From Lactobacillus sp. S2-2 (lineage in GTDB: Bacteria; Bacillota; Bacilli; Lactobacillales; Lactobacillaceae): 64,000 nucleotides of DNA. Positions 37,548 through 47,447 of this stretch are shown in pieces. The stretch lies in the NCBI RefSeq assembly GCF_021698855.1, contig NZ_WWFA01000011.1:124001-188000 (forward strand), given 5' to 3'. Every line of letters begins with the position of its first letter. Position 1 is the first letter of the stretch. The notes beneath the pieces were generated by a model. It was not told the origin of the DNA. It made no database searches and worked only from the letters and a program-made list of their open reading frames with translations. The position numbers and the translations under genes are program-made.

Positions 37548-38744
37548 ATGTTGAAACAGTTTTCAAAAGAAAATGAATATAGAATTGACTGGGGTATTAT
37601 ATTTTGTGTGTTTATTCTTGCCTTAATTGGATTAGGATCAATTTATGTTGCATCAGTTCATGATTCTAGTGCTACAAGTATTACAAAAGCAGTAATATCA
37701 CAATTGATGTGGTATTTTATCGGTGCAATTGCTATTTTTGTTTTAATTAGATTTGATTCAGAGCAACTTTACAAATTGACGCCATTAGCATATGGTGTAG
37801 GGATTTTTTTGCTGATTGCTGTTTTGTTTTTATATAGTAGATCGTATGAAGTTAATACGGGTGCTAAAAGTTGGTTTCAATTAGGTCCTTTGACATTTCA
37901 ACCATCTGAATTTATGAAGCCTGCGTATATATTGATGTTAGCTAAGGTTGTTTCTAAACATAATACTGAATATCCTGTACATGAAGTAAATAGTGATTGG
38001 ATATTAATTGGGAAAATGATTTTATGGACACTCCCAGTCGCTATTTTATTAAAGTTACAAAATGATTTTGGTACGATGCTTGTATTTTTTGCAATTTTAG
38101 GTGGTATGATAATTGTCTCTGGTGTAACTTGGAAAATACTTGCTCCTGCATTAATTGGAATTTTTACTTTTGGAACTACAATGATTTTTCTTGTTGTAAC
38201 TAAAGTAGGACGAACAATTCTAGAACATGTAGGATTTAAGCAGTATCAATTTTCAAGAATTGATACTTGGCTTCATCCACAATCGGATACATCCAATAAT
38301 GGATATCAATTATGGCAAAGCATTAAAGCAATTGGTTCAGGAGGAATTTCTGGAACGGGTTTTAATGTATCTCATGTTAACGTTCCTGTTAGGGAATCAG
38401 ATATGATATTTTCTGTAATGGGAGAAAATTTTGGATTTATTGGTGGATTTATTTTAATTTTTATTTATTTCATTTTAATTTATCAAATGGTGAAGGTAAC
38501 TTTTGAAACTAGAAATGTATTTTATGCATATATTTCAACTGGTGTGATTATGATGATTTTATTCCATGTTTTTGAAAATATAGGAATGAGTATAGGACTA
38601 TTACCAATGACGGGAATTCCACTCCCTTTCATTAGCCAAGGTGGTTCAGCTTTAATAGGTAATTTACTAGGAGTCGGTTTGATTATGTCAATGCAATATC
38701 ATAATAAAAATTATGCTTTTAGTAATGAAAAAAACTTTTCTTAA
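37548..38744 (+). CDS. rodA: SEDS-family peptidoglycan polymerase RodA
   Basis: Membrane glycosyltransferase of 398 aa with about ten helices. SEDS signatures are visible: GAKSWFQLGPLTFQPSEFMKP (with the conserved WF-x-LG), NDFGTMLVFF with the catalytically important Asp region, VPVRESDMIFSVMGENFGF and the C-terminal GIPLPFISQGGSA. RodA extends lateral wall with a class B PBP under MreB control, which fits its place after the mbl-like gene and yidD. SD sequence AAAAGGAG. Confidence 0.94.
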   Translation: MLKQFSKENEYRIDWGIIFCVFILALIGLGSIYVASVHDSSATSITKAVISQLMWYFIGAIAIFVLIRFDSEQLYKLTPLAYGVGIFLLIAVLFLYSRSYEVNTGAKSWFQLGPLTFQPSEFMKPAYILMLAKVVSKHNTEYPVHEVNSDWILIGKMILWTLPVAILLKLQNDFGTMLVFFAILGGMIIVSGVTWKILAPALIGIFTFGTTMIFLVVTKVGRTILEHVGFKQYQFSRIDTWLHPQSDTSNNGYQLWQSIKAIGSGGISGTGFNVSHVNVPVRESDMIFSVMGENFGFIGGFILIFIYFILIYQMVKVTFETRNVFYAYISTGVIMMILFHVFENIGMSIGLLPMTGIPLPFISQGGSALIGNLLGVGLIMSMQYHNKNYAFSNEKNFS

Positions 38745-38831
38745 TAAAAAATGATTTTCTTATAAAGTCGACTGTAATTAATGTTATAATTAAGATTATA
38801 TATAAAACGAAAAAATAAGGTGGATTCTGAA

Positions 38832-39971
38832 ATGGAAGATAATAAAAAACATGTAGCACTTTTATTTGGTGGAGATTCTTCGGAACACGATGTTTCAAAA
38901 AGATCTGCACGTAATATTTATGATGCAATGGATAAAACAAAATATGAAGTAAGTTTATTTTTAATAACAAAAGATGGAATTATTCTTGATAATGATGCTT
39001 CACATAGAGTTTTTGAAGGTCAATCTGAAGATTCAGTTGTTAAAGAAGAAATGAATAATCTTGATTTAACTAACCCATTAGCTCCAATTGAAAACTTAAA
39101 TAAAACAAATGAAGTTGATGTATTCTTCCCAATTGTTCATGGAAATTTAGGTGAAGATGGAACAATTCAAGGATTATTAAGATTACTAAAAAAACCATAT
39201 GTTGGGTCAAATACTTTATCATCTTCAATGTCTTATGATAAGGATATTACAAAGAAATTGTTAGATATTGAAGGAGTAAATAATACTAAATACGTATTAT
39301 TGAGACCAGAAAATAAAGATGCATTTTCTTATGATGATTTGAGTAAAAAATTAGGCTCAGTCCTATTTATTAAACCTGCCAATCAAGGATCATCTATTGG
39401 AATTCATAAAGTAGAAAATGAACAAGAATACAGAGAAGCTATTCGTGATGCATTTAGATATGATACAAAAGTATTAGTAGAAGAATGTATTGATGGTCCT
39501 CAAGAAGTTGAAATCTCTATTCTAGGAAATCTTGAACCAATTCCTTCTAAATTAGGAGCTATTAAGGTTCCAGAATCTGATGAATTTTATACTTATGATA
39601 ATAAATTCGTTGATGCTAGCCAAGTGCAATTTACAATTCCTGTTGAGTTACCTGATGAGGTAGCTAATGAAATTACTGATATGGCAATTAGAGCTTATAG
39701 AGCTTTAGATTTAAGAGGAATGGCTAGAATTGATTTTCTAGTTTCAAAAGATATGAAACCTTATTTAGGTGAAATAAATACGTTACCAGGATTTACTAAT
39801 ATTTCATTATACCCACAATTATGGGAAGCTTCTGGTATTAGTTATGTTGAGTTAATTGATAAATTAATTGATTTAGCTATTGAAGAAAATGATAGACAAA
39901 AATCTATTCTTCATGATTTCAAACCACTTAATTCAGGAGATCAAGAAAAAGTTTATAAAGCTGAAAATTAA
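38832..39971 (+). CDS. ddl: D-alanine--D-alanine ligase family protein, Phe-type (probable D-Ala-D-Lac ligase)
   Basis: ATP-grasp ligase of 379 aa: LLFGGDSSEHDVS at the N-terminus, PANQGSSIGIHKV in the ATP-grasp core, and ARIDFLVS and EINTLPGFT for the metal and substrate site. In the omega-loop motif the residue after Lys is Phe (FYTYDNKFVD, Phe about 259), where vancomycin-sensitive species have Tyr. In Leuconostoc this Phe makes D-Ala-D-lactate and gives intrinsic vancomycin resistance, so the same is inferred here. ATG 38832 has AAGGTGG eight bases upstream; GTG 38820 lies inside the SD sequence. Confidence 0.94.
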   Translation: MEDNKKHVALLFGGDSSEHDVSKRSARNIYDAMDKTKYEVSLFLITKDGIILDNDASHRVFEGQSEDSVVKEEMNNLDLTNPLAPIENLNKTNEVDVFFPIVHGNLGEDGTIQGLLRLLKKPYVGSNTLSSSMSYDKDITKKLLDIEGVNNTKYVLLRPENKDAFSYDDLSKKLGSVLFIKPANQGSSIGIHKVENEQEYREAIRDAFRYDTKVLVEECIDGPQEVEISILGNLEPIPSKLGAIKVPESDEFYTYDNKFVDASQVQFTIPVELPDEVANEITDMAIRAYRALDLRGMARIDFLVSKDMKPYLGEINTLPGFTNISLYPQLWEASGISYVELIDKLIDLAIEENDRQKSILHDFKPLNSGDQEKVYKAEN

Positions 39972-40006
39972 TAAATAAGCCAATAGAAATTTATTGGCTT
40001 ATTTGC
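39972..40006 (+). terminator. Terminator-like hairpin after ddl
   Basis: AATAAGCCAATA-GAAATT-TATTGGCTTATT is a 12-bp perfect stem with only a short T-run behind it. Confidence 0.7.
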
Positions 40007-40048
40007 TTATAAATCATTGTATTCACAATAGCCCAAAGGAGAAATATA

Positions 40049-40942
40049 ATGTTCAATAAAGATATACCTACAAAAAAGTTAGGACTTTTAGTAAAGAGGA
40101 AAAGAAAAAGTCTAGAGATGTCTCAAGCTGAATTAGCAAAAGATATTTGTACACAAGCTACTATTAGTATTTTAGAAAAAGGAAAAGATTTTCACTCATA
40201 TGATATTGTTGATTCTATTTTGAAAAAATTAAAAATTTCAAATGAAGAAGTACAAGAATTGAAAAGTCCAAGATATGGTGAAAAAAGATTAAATGATTAT
40301 GAAAATGATTTTTTAAAAGGTGATTTTAAAAAAGCTAATGAAAAACTTATTACTATTAAGGAAGATAAACTTGATAGTAAAGAATTAATTGGTCGGTTAA
40401 ATTTTTATAAAGGAATTGAGTTAATTAATTCTGATGGTAATAAAGAAGACATTATTTGTATTTTTCAAAATATTATTAATGATTATTCTGACGATTTGGA
40501 TTGGATTTATACAGCATGGAGTTATGTAGGGTTATCATATACATACATGGAAAATGAATGGTACAAAAGATCGATTGGATATGTTCCAATAATTAAGGAA
40601 TATTTGTATAATGTTGTAAAAGCTTTTGAACATAATCAAAAAGAACAGTTTAAGTCAATTCGCTTTGCTGCTTCAATTTGTTATTTATTTTATGATTTAG
40701 AACAATATGAAGCATTAGAAGAAGTTACCGATAGTTTAATAACTGTATTAAAGAAAAATTATTGTACTTACTATTTAAATAAGTTTTATTACTTTAAATC
40801 AGAAGTTGAGTTATTAAAAGGAAATCAAGAAAGCAATTTAAAATATTTGAAAATTTCAAATCAATTTAATTGTTTTCATGAAAATGATGAATTTTTATTA
40901 CCTAGTTTTTTGATTAAAAAAAGTGAAGAAAAAAACAGATGA
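40049..40942 (+). CDS. Rgg/PlcR-like regulator with HTH and TPR-like domains
   Basis: Regulator of 297 aa. An XRE-type helix-turn-helix fills residues about 11-65 (LGLLVKRKRKSLEMSQAELAKDI, then TQATISILEKG), followed by an all-helical TPR-like region to the end. This is the layout of RRNPP quorum-sensing regulators (Rgg, PlcR, ComR), which bind short imported peptides. No candidate pheromone ORF is visible in the 77 bases upstream; the downstream gene is convergent. The target is unknown. SD sequence AAAGGAG. Confidence 0.8.
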   Translation: MFNKDIPTKKLGLLVKRKRKSLEMSQAELAKDICTQATISILEKGKDFHSYDIVDSILKKLKISNEEVQELKSPRYGEKRLNDYENDFLKGDFKKANEKLITIKEDKLDSKELIGRLNFYKGIELINSDGNKEDIICIFQNIINDYSDDLDWIYTAWSYVGLSYTYMENEWYKRSIGYVPIIKEYLYNVVKAFEHNQKEQFKSIRFAASICYLFYDLEQYEALEEVTDSLITVLKKNYCTYYLNKFYYFKSEVELLKGNQESNLKYLKISNQFNCFHENDEFLLPSFLIKKSEEKNR

Positions 40943-40975
40943 TTGAATAATTAATCATCTGTTTTTTTTATTATT
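40928..40975. terminator. Bidirectional terminator
   Basis: AAAAAACAGATGATT pairs with AATCATCTGTTTTTT around a short loop, between the convergent regulator and usp genes. Confidence 0.87.
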
Positions 40976-41431
40976 AACATATTTATTATTTAAATCAGTT
41001 CTAACAACTAGTACATCACATTTAGCAGCTTTAGTTACATATTCTGTTAATGAACCAATTAATAGTCTTTCAACTGCATTTAAACCAGTTGCGCCAATTG
41101 TAATTAAATCAATATTTTCTTTTTCGGGAATATCTCGAGCAATGATTGTTTTAGGAGATCCAAATTCAATTAGATATTCAATTTTAGTAATACCTTCTTT
41201 ATGAGCATTATCAACATATTTTTCTAATATTTTTTTGGAATTTGTAGTCATTTCTTCTTCAACCGAGTTATCAAAACTTGTGATATTTTGGAAAGCACGA
41301 ATATCTAAAGCATGAACTAAGATAATTTTTGAATCATTTGCTTTTGCAATTGACATGGCCTTTTGAAAAGCCAATTCAGATTCATATGATCCATCTACTG
41401 GAACTAATATATTTTGATAGTTATTAATCAT
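40955..41431 (-). CDS. UspA-family universal stress protein
   Basis: Cytoplasmic protein of 158 aa with one Usp domain: NILVPVDGSYESELAFQKA at the start and the ATP-binding motif GATGLNAVERLLIGSLTEYV near the end (G-2x-G-9x-G-(S/T)), so it is of the ATP-binding class. Roles in acid or stationary-phase stress are usual. The gene is third after rarA and the small membrane protein gene, 18 bases from the latter. Confidence 0.88.
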   Translation of the reverse strand: MINNYQNILVPVDGSYESELAFQKAMSIAKANDSKIILVHALDIRAFQNITSFDNSVEEEMTTNSKKILEKYVDNAHKEGITKIEYLIEFGSPKTIIARDIPEKENIDLITIGATGLNAVERLLIGSLTEYVTKAAKCDVLVVRTDLNNKYVNNKKNR

Positions 41432-41449
41432 AATAGGGGAGCCTCTTTC

Positions 41450-41734
41450 TTATTTATTCATATATTGAATTATAAAAAGTTCAGGAATGAATGCACACAT
41501 ACAACCTAAAAATAAACTTGAAATAATTAATAATTGTGTATCTACAAAAGCACTAATTAAAGCTAATATAGCCACTAATAGTATTATGATACCACTAATA
41601 AGTAAAATCAAAGAAAGTGAACGATACTTTTCTGGATGAAACATTAAAAATGGTTTATTTAAATGGGTTAAGAAATAAAATCCATTAATAAATAAAAGGG
41701 TTGAAAATAATATCATTAAAATTCTAATTGCCAT
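41450..41734 (-). CDS. Small three-helix membrane protein, unknown
   Basis: Protein of 94 aa with about three hydrophobic helices (FSTLLFINGFYFL, LILLISGIIILLVAILALI and ISSLFLGCMCAFI). It starts at ATG 41734, overlapping the end of rarA, with AAGGAG inside rarA. This placement, between rarA and usp, suggests cotranscription. I do not recognise the family. Confidence 0.7.
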   Translation of the reverse strand: MAIRILMILFSTLLFINGFYFLTHLNKPFLMFHPEKYRSLSLILLISGIIILLVAILALISAFVDTQLLIISSLFLGCMCAFIPELFIIQYMNK

Positions 41735-43010
41735 TTTGATTTCTCCTTTGAGCTTCTTTAAGGTTTAAATATCTTTCTCCAAACGCGGTTTCAATTTTAC
41801 CATTATTTTTAGGGTAGTAGTAATGAGTTTTATTTAGATTATTAGGAAGATATTGTTGTGCAACCCAATCATTTTTGTAATCATGAGGAAATAAATATCC
41901 TGTGACTCCTAATTTTTCAGAACCTTGATAGTGTGAATCCTTTAAATAATTAGGAATTTCATCAAAATTACCAGACTTAACATCAGAAATTGCTTTATCA
42001 ATTGCACTAATGCTTGAATTAGATTTAGGAGAAACACACATTTCGATTATTATAGTAGATAAAGGTATGCGACCTTCAGGAAGTCCTAATTTTTCTGCAG
42101 CGTTACATGCTTGCACAACTCTTTCAGATAAATTAGGATTGGCTAGTCCAATATCTTCATAGGATATTACAATTAATCTTCTAATCAGGCTTTTTAAATC
42201 ACCAGCCTCAATTAGTCTTGCAGCATAGTGTAGTGCAGCATCAGTATCTGATCCTCTAATTGATTTTTGTAAAGCAGAAATTACATTATAATGTTCGTCA
42301 CCATTTTTATCTGATCTGATTGATTTTTTTTGTAGACATTCTTCAACTATATGAACATTAATATTAATAATGTTCTTTTTATCTTTTTCGGTTGATTTTA
42401 CTGCAAGTTCAAGTGCGTTTAATGAACTTCTTAAATCACCATTAGTAGCTGTTGAAATAAAATCTATTGCTTCACTATCGATATTTACATTATAATTTCC
42501 TAATCCATTTTCTTTATCATTAAGAGCTCTTTGAAGAGCTTTTTTTATATCATCACTATTTAAAGGAAAAACTTGAAAGATTTCTACTCTACTTCTAATC
42601 GCTGGATTAATATTTATATATGGATTTTCAGTTGTTGCACCAATTAATATTATTTGTCCGCTTTCCATTAGAGGGAGTAAAAAGTCTTGTTTAGTTTTAT
42701 CTAACCGATGAATTTCATCAAGTAGTAAAACTACTATTCCGCTCATTTTTGCTTCATTAGCTATTATTTGTAAATCTTTTTTTGTATCAGTTGCTGCATT
42801 TAAAATACGAAAGGCATATTTAGTTGATCCTGCTATAGCACTTGCAATACTTGTTTTTCCTGTTCCAGGAGGACCATATAAAATCATAGATGATAACATT
42901 TTTGCTTTTACCATTCGATTGATTATTTTATTATCATTGATTAGATGATTTTGACCAACTACATCTTTAATTGTTTTTGGTCTCATTCGAAAGGCTAGGG
43001 GTTTATTCAT
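41724..43010 (-). CDS. rarA: Replication-associated recombination protein A (AAA+ ATPase)
   Basis: AAA+ protein of 428 aa related to the clamp loader, acting at stalled replication forks. RPKTIKDVVGQNHLI opens the protein; Walker A is GPPGTGKTS, Walker B is LLLDEIHRL, sensor 1 is GATTENP, and the C-terminal tetramerisation domain contains DTDAALHYAARLIEAG and YLFPHDY. ATG 43010 has AAGGAG. It lies 19 bases after yueI. Confidence 0.95.
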   Translation of the reverse strand: MNKPLAFRMRPKTIKDVVGQNHLINDNKIINRMVKAKMLSSMILYGPPGTGKTSIASAIAGSTKYAFRILNAATDTKKDLQIIANEAKMSGIVVLLLDEIHRLDKTKQDFLLPLMESGQIILIGATTENPYININPAIRSRVEIFQVFPLNSDDIKKALQRALNDKENGLGNYNVNIDSEAIDFISTATNGDLRSSLNALELAVKSTEKDKKNIININVHIVEECLQKKSIRSDKNGDEHYNVISALQKSIRGSDTDAALHYAARLIEAGDLKSLIRRLIVISYEDIGLANPNLSERVVQACNAAEKLGLPEGRIPLSTIIIEMCVSPKSNSSISAIDKAISDVKSGNFDEIPNYLKDSHYQGSEKLGVTGYLFPHDYKNDWVAQQYLPNNLNKTHYYYPKNNGKIETAFGERYLNLKEAQRRNQNGN

Positions 43011-43028
43011 ATTTATTTCTCCTTAAAG

Positions 43029-43481
43029 TTACTTTTTATTAAAGAGTCTTGAAAGAAAAGTTTTTTTCCTAGCTGGCTTATCTTCAATATTAACTTTATT
43101 ATCGGATGGTTTAAAAATATAATTTTCTTGATTAATTGCTTTTTCAGAAACAAATACTACACCAAAAGGGCTTTTTTCATAAATTTTATCATTTCTTTGA
43201 GTAAACTTTATGTTGTTGGATGAAGCTAATTTAATATATGTCATAATAGATGACTGTCCAATAGTACCATTTAATAATAATTGATAGTCGTTATGATCAT
43301 TGATTTCTTTCTTTAATATTTGTTGTGCTTCAATATTATTTATATCTTCCTTTTTTATTGCAAAATCAACTCTTTCAGCAAAAGTACCTAAAAATTTATG
43401 CTGTTCATCTGGGTTTATTTGAGGTGTACTACCATTCATCGAGTTATCTAATCTGTTTTGTAGTGAATCATTATTTGCCAT
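43029..43481 (-). CDS. YueI-like protein (DUF1694)
   Basis: Cytoplasmic protein of 150 aa with the DUF1694 pattern: NPDEQHKFLGTFAERVDFAI, then NGTIGQSSIMTYIKLASSNNIKFT, and FGVVFVSEKAI. A basic tail follows (KPARKKTFLSRLFNKK). Its function is unknown. It is first in the yueI-rarA-usp transcription unit, after the rpsD terminator. Confidence 0.83.
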   Translation of the reverse strand: MANNDSLQNRLDNSMNGSTPQINPDEQHKFLGTFAERVDFAIKKEDINNIEAQQILKKEINDHNDYQLLLNGTIGQSSIMTYIKLASSNNIKFTQRNDKIYEKSPFGVVFVSEKAINQENYIFKPSDNKVNIEDKPARKKTFLSRLFNKK

Positions 43482-43532
43482 TTTAAAATCTCACTTTCAT
43501 CATTTATAATTCGAATTTTACCATATTTTATA

Positions 43533-43567
43533 TCTAAAAAAAAAACAATCAAAAATGATTGTTTTTA
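43533..43567 (-). terminator. Terminator of rpsD
   Basis: On the minus strand AAAAACAATCATTTTTGATTGTTTTT is followed by more Ts, between rpsD and yueI. Confidence 0.85.
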
Positions 43568-43590
43568 AGAATTTATATCTAATTTTGATA

Positions 43591-44196
43591 TTAACGGTTG
43601 TAGTATTCAACAACTAGTGCAGTATCAATATCAGCATTTAATTCATCAGGTTGTGGTAAACGAGTGAATGAACCTTCTAATTTGTCAGCATCAAAAGTGA
43701 TGTATGATGGACGTGAAACAACAGCTTCAACAGCATCTTTGATTGCAGCAACTTCTTTAGATTTTTCACGTACTCCAATTACTTGACCGATTTTAACTTG
43801 GTAAGAAGCAATATCAATACGTTTACCATCAACAGTAATATGACCATGGTTAACTAATTGTCTAGCTTGAGGACGAGTAGTTGCTAAACCTAAACGGTAA
43901 ACAATGTTATCTAAACGTCTTTCAAGCATGATTTCAAAGTTATCACCATGCTTACCTTCACGGATTTTACCTGCACGTGTAAATAATGAATAAAATTGAC
44001 GTTCAGTTAAACCGTACATAAAACGTAACTTTTGCTTTTCTTGTAATTGTAGACCATACTCTGATAATTTTTGTCTACGTGATTGACCATGAACACCAGG
44101 AGCATAAGGACGACGTGATAATTCTTTACCAGTACCTGACAAAGAGATACCTAAACGACGTGATATTCTCCAACTTGGACCTGTATATCTTGACAT
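43591..44196 (-). CDS. rpsD: 30S ribosomal protein S4
   Basis: Primary 16S rRNA-binding protein of 201 aa. The [20 protein letters not shown] start, the [11 protein letters not shown] stretch and the S4 domain ([30 protein letters not shown]) are typical of the zinc-free form. S4 nucleates 30S assembly and represses its own synthesis. SD sequence GGAGGAA. It is monocistronic with its own leader, promoter and terminator. Confidence 0.98.
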   Translation of the reverse strand: MSRYTGPSWRISRRLGISLSGTGKELSRRPYAPGVHGQSRRQKLSEYGLQLQEKQKLRFMYGLTERQFYSLFTRAGKIREGKHGDNFEIMLERRLDNIVYRLGLATTRPQARQLVNHGHITVDGKRIDIASYQVKIGQVIGVREKSKEVAAIKDAVEAVVSRPSYITFDADKLEGSFTRLPQPDELNADIDTALVVEYYNR

Positions 44197-44207
44197 AAAT
44201 AAAATTC

Positions 44208-44374
44208 CTCCAATGAATTATTTCTTGGAGTAAAATAATCGTTGTATGTTTAGTATTCGTGCATGTTCAACTGCAACTTTCACCTTTGCAGCCGAATAGG
44301 GTTACTAGTTTGACTATTTTTATAGCAAGAACATGTTGACGAGCTTACCACATACTGCTGCGTTATTTTACACA
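44208..44374 (-). promoter_or_regulatory. Ribosomal S4 leader (autoregulatory RNA)
   Basis: The 5' leader of rpsD folds into nested stems: GTAAAATAA (about 44371-44363) pairs with TTATTTTAC (44238-44230), and inside it GAACATG and CATGTTC-type arms (44329-44335 with 44262-44268) close an inner domain that holds GGTGAAAGTTGC. Its size and position match the Bacilli S4 leader that binds excess S4 and represses rpsD. Assignment rests on position and nested pairing, not on a covariance search. Confidence 0.75.
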
Positions 44375-44380
44375 TAAACT

Positions 44381-44408
44381 ATTTTATCAATATATATCAA
44401 AATGTCAA
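44381..44408 (-). promoter_or_regulatory. Promoter of rpsD
   Basis: Minus-strand TTGACA (44408-44403), 16-base spacer, TAAAAT (44386-44381); transcription would start at the base of the S4 leader. Bases 44409-44446 hold nothing else that I can see. Confidence 0.7.
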
Positions 44409-44446
44409 TATTTTGATAATCTTTATTATGTAGATTATTGCCATTA

Positions 44447-44455
44447 TGATATAAT
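44447..44455 (+). promoter_or_regulatory. Extended -10 of ezrA
   Basis: TGATATAAT, an extended -10 about 50 bases before the ezrA start. Confidence 0.5.
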
Positions 44456-44504
44456 TACAATATTATTTTACATAGAAAAATTCGTTTAAGGGATGGGACT
44501 GCAA

Positions 44505-46208
44505 ATGGTACTTCGATTAATAATTGGCATAATAATCATTTCGGGATTATTTTACCTAGCAATTGCTTTTTATCAAAGAAAGTCGTTAACTAAAATAGTT
44601 CATAAGGAAAACGAGGAAAAAGACTTTTTAAAATCACCAATTGAAGATTTGTTAACGAAAGTTGGAGTCCTTGATTTGACAGGAAACTCGTTGAAATTAT
44701 TTAAAGATAATCAAAAAATGTATGAAACTATCTTAAATGATGATTTTCCTGATGTTGATAAATATGTTTTAGATCTTCAAAATAACTTAAAGGGAGTTAA
44801 TTTTGTTAAGTCAAAAGAATTAAGCGAAAATGCATTAGATAAATTAAATATAATTCAAGAAAAAATAGATAATATGAATTCTGATTTACAAGACATTATA
44901 GATCTTGATGGTCAGCATGAACATGTTATTTCTCAGTTAGAAAAAAAATATAAAAGTTTAAGAGCAATTCTTTTGAATAATAATGCTGATTTTGGTGGAT
45001 CAATAGATAAATTAGAATCAAAATTAAATGAAATTGAAAATAATTTTGATAAATTTTCTAATTTTGTAGATAATGGTGATCATCAAAGTGCTGAAGAAAT
45101 TTTAACTGATGTTAAAGCAGATACTAAAAAATTAGAAGAAGATATTTCAAGTATACCAACTATATATAAAAATATGAAAACTGAATATCCAAGTCAATTT
45201 AAAGAATTAAAATACGCATTAGGAAGTTTGTTAAATAGTGGTATTAATTTTCAAAATTCAAATATATCTGAAGAAATTGATTCACTTGAAAAAAAATTAA
45301 ATGATAATTTCTTGAATTTAAATAATTTAGACTTAAGTTTAGTTAATAAAAATAATAATTATATTGAAGAAAAAATAGATGGATTGTATGATGAATTTGA
45401 AAGTGAATATCTAGCAAGACAGTATGTTGAAAAAAATCAAAAAATGGTTTTTGATTTTATAAAACATGCTAATAGTCAAAGTGATGAATTATTAACAAAA
45501 TTAAATAAATTAAATCATAATTATAGTTTAGAACATGATGAAATGAATCTTTCTGAAAAAATGAATCAAGATATTAGTGATATTAAAATTAGTTATAATC
45601 ATAATATTGATTTAATAAATAATGAAAAAGCTGTTTATTCAATGATTAAGGAAGACTTTTTATCTTTTATTAAAGATTTAACTGAAATTGAGAAAAAGCA
45701 AAAAAATATTAATGATTCAGTATCTGATTTATCTGAAGAAGAAGAAAAAGTTTCAAAAAAATTATTTGACTTAGATTTAGAAATGCATAGTATTGAAAGA
45801 AAAATTGATGTTTTAAATCTTCCAGGGATATCAAATGGTTATTTGGAATTTTTTGATTTAGTTTCAAGTGAAATAATGAAACTTAATAAAACAATGAAAA
45901 AACAAAAGATTAGTATGGATGAAGTAAAAAAACAGATTAAAAAAATTGAATCTGATAGGGATATTTTGAATGAAAAAACAAAAGAGTTAATTGATAGTGC
46001 TGTTTTAGCAGAGAGATCAATGCAATATGCTAATCGATATAAAGCGTTTGATGAAGATATTAATGTATCATTAGCACAATCAAAAAAATTATTTGAAAAT
46101 GATTATAAATATAAAGAAAGTTTAGATGTTATTGCAGAAGCTATTAATAAAGCTAATCCTGGATCTTATCAAAAAATAGAGGATGAGTATTTTAAACAAG
46201 AGAGCTAG
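44505..46208 (+). CDS. ezrA: Septation ring formation regulator EzrA
   Basis: Membrane-anchored protein of 567 aa: one N-terminal helix (residues about 2-20) and then long coiled coils with Leu, Lys, Glu and Asn, the EzrA layout (family length about 560-570). EzrA binds FtsZ and coordinates division with wall synthesis. ATG 44505 follows AAGGGATGGG; an in-frame ATG at 44493 lies within that SD region. The position after divergent rpsD and before nifS is the usual one in lactobacilli. Confidence 0.9.
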   Translation: MVLRLIIGIIIISGLFYLAIAFYQRKSLTKIVHKENEEKDFLKSPIEDLLTKVGVLDLTGNSLKLFKDNQKMYETILNDDFPDVDKYVLDLQNNLKGVNFVKSKELSENALDKLNIIQEKIDNMNSDLQDIIDLDGQHEHVISQLEKKYKSLRAILLNNNADFGGSIDKLESKLNEIENNFDKFSNFVDNGDHQSAEEILTDVKADTKKLEEDISSIPTIYKNMKTEYPSQFKELKYALGSLLNSGINFQNSNISEEIDSLEKKLNDNFLNLNNLDLSLVNKNNNYIEEKIDGLYDEFESEYLARQYVEKNQKMVFDFIKHANSQSDELLTKLNKLNHNYSLEHDEMNLSEKMNQDISDIKISYNHNIDLINNEKAVYSMIKEDFLSFIKDLTEIEKKQKNINDSVSDLSEEEEKVSKKLFDLDLEMHSIERKIDVLNLPGISNGYLEFFDLVSSEIMKLNKTMKKQKISMDEVKKQIKKIESDRDILNEKTKELIDSAVLAERSMQYANRYKAFDEDINVSLAQSKKLFENDYKYKESLDVIAEAINKANPGSYQKIEDEYFKQES

Positions 46209-46231
46209 ATATTTCTAGCTTTTTTTGTTTG
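46199..46231 (+). terminator. Terminator of ezrA
   Basis: AGAGCTAGA-TATT-TCTAGCTTT followed by Ts; the ezrA stop lies in the stem. Confidence 0.85.
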
Positions 46232-46285
46232 TTGATTAAATTCTTGATATAATAAAGTAAGTAATTTTAGAGAAGAGGAATTTTG

Positions 46286-47431
46286 ATGATTTATTTTGAT
46301 AATAGTGCAACGACAAAAATAAATGACGATGCGTTGAAGTCTTATCAAAAAGTGAGTGAAACATATTGGGGTAATCCATCAAGTCTCCATAAATTTGGGG
46401 AAGAATCATTTTCGTTATTAAATCAGTCAAGAAAACAAATTGCTGATTTATTTAATGTTAATTCAGATGAAATTTTTTTTACAAGTGGTGGAACTGAAGG
46501 AGATAACTGGATAATTAAAGGTGTTGCTTTAAATAAGAAAAAGTTTGGTAATCATATTATTACTTCTTCTATTGAACATCCGGCAGTTATGAATTCTTTA
46601 CACCAATTAGAAGATAATGGATTTGAAGTTACTTATCTACCAGTTGATGAAGATGGTCGTGTCTCTGTTGATAGTTTAAAAGAAGCGATTAATGAAAATA
46701 CAATTTTAGTTTCAATAATGGGAATTAATAATGAAATTGGTGCAGTTCAGCCAATTGACGAAATATCTAATTTATTAAGTCATTATCCTAAAATTGATTT
46801 TCATGTTGATGCAGTTCAAACTGTTGGTAAAGGTGATATAAATTTCTTTTTAAATGAGAACGTTAATTATGCAACGTTTTCAGGTCATAAATTTCATGGT
46901 CCCCGTGGTGTTGGATTTGTTTATATTCAAAGAGGTAAAAGACTTGATCCATTAATTGCAGGTGGTGGACAAGAAAAAAATCAAAGAAGTGGTACAGAAA
47001 ATGTTCCAGCAATTGTTGCAATGTCCAAAGCTTTAAGAATTACATTAGATAATTATGATGTTAAAATTCAAGGACAAAAATCAATTAAAGAAATGATTTT
47101 AAATCATATTCAAAATTTCGATAAAGTTGTTCCTTTTTCAAAAGATAATGACAACTTTGCACCACATATTTTATGTTTTGCAATTAAGGGCGTTCGTGGA
47201 GAAACAATTGTACACGCTTTTGAACAATATGATATTTATATTTCAACGACTAGTGCTTGCTCATCAAAAAAACAACAGATATCGGGAACATTAAAGTCGA
47301 TGAATATTGAAGACGATATCGCAACAAGTGCAGTTAGAATCTCTTTAGATGAAGATAATACTAAAGATGAAGCAAAGAAATTTTTAGAAATTTTTGATAT
47401 TTTATATAAAAAATTTGATAAATTAAGTTAG
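46286..47431 (+). CDS. Cysteine desulfurase (NifS/IscS family)
   Basis: PLP enzyme of 381 aa that takes sulfur from cysteine. The YFDNSATTK start, the PLP lysine in [11 protein letters not shown] and the persulfide Cys in [10 protein letters not shown] are all present. It lies just before thiI, so it most likely supplies sulfur for 4-thiouridine in tRNA (like NifZ in Bacillus). ATG 46286 is preferred; a TTG directly before it at 46283 is also in frame. SD sequence AGAGGAA. Confidence 0.93.
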   Translation: MIYFDNSATTKINDDALKSYQKVSETYWGNPSSLHKFGEESFSLLNQSRKQIADLFNVNSDEIFFTSGGTEGDNWIIKGVALNKKKFGNHIITSSIEHPAVMNSLHQLEDNGFEVTYLPVDEDGRVSVDSLKEAINENTILVSIMGINNEIGAVQPIDEISNLLSHYPKIDFHVDAVQTVGKGDINFFLNENVNYATFSGHKFHGPRGVGFVYIQRGKRLDPLIAGGGQEKNQRSGTENVPAIVAMSKALRITLDNYDVKIQGQKSIKEMILNHIQNFDKVVPFSKDNDNFAPHILCFAIKGVRGETIVHAFEQYDIYISTTSACSSKKQQISGTLKSMNIEDDIATSAVRISLDEDNTKDEAKKFLEIFDILYKKFDKLS

Positions 47432-47447
47432 AAAAGGAGCTTTGTTA

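Noticed and set aside
39972-40048. Pheromone peptide gene for the Rgg/PlcR-like regulator
   Set aside because: The 77-base gap holds only the ddl hairpin and the SD sequence; no short secreted-peptide ORF is visible.
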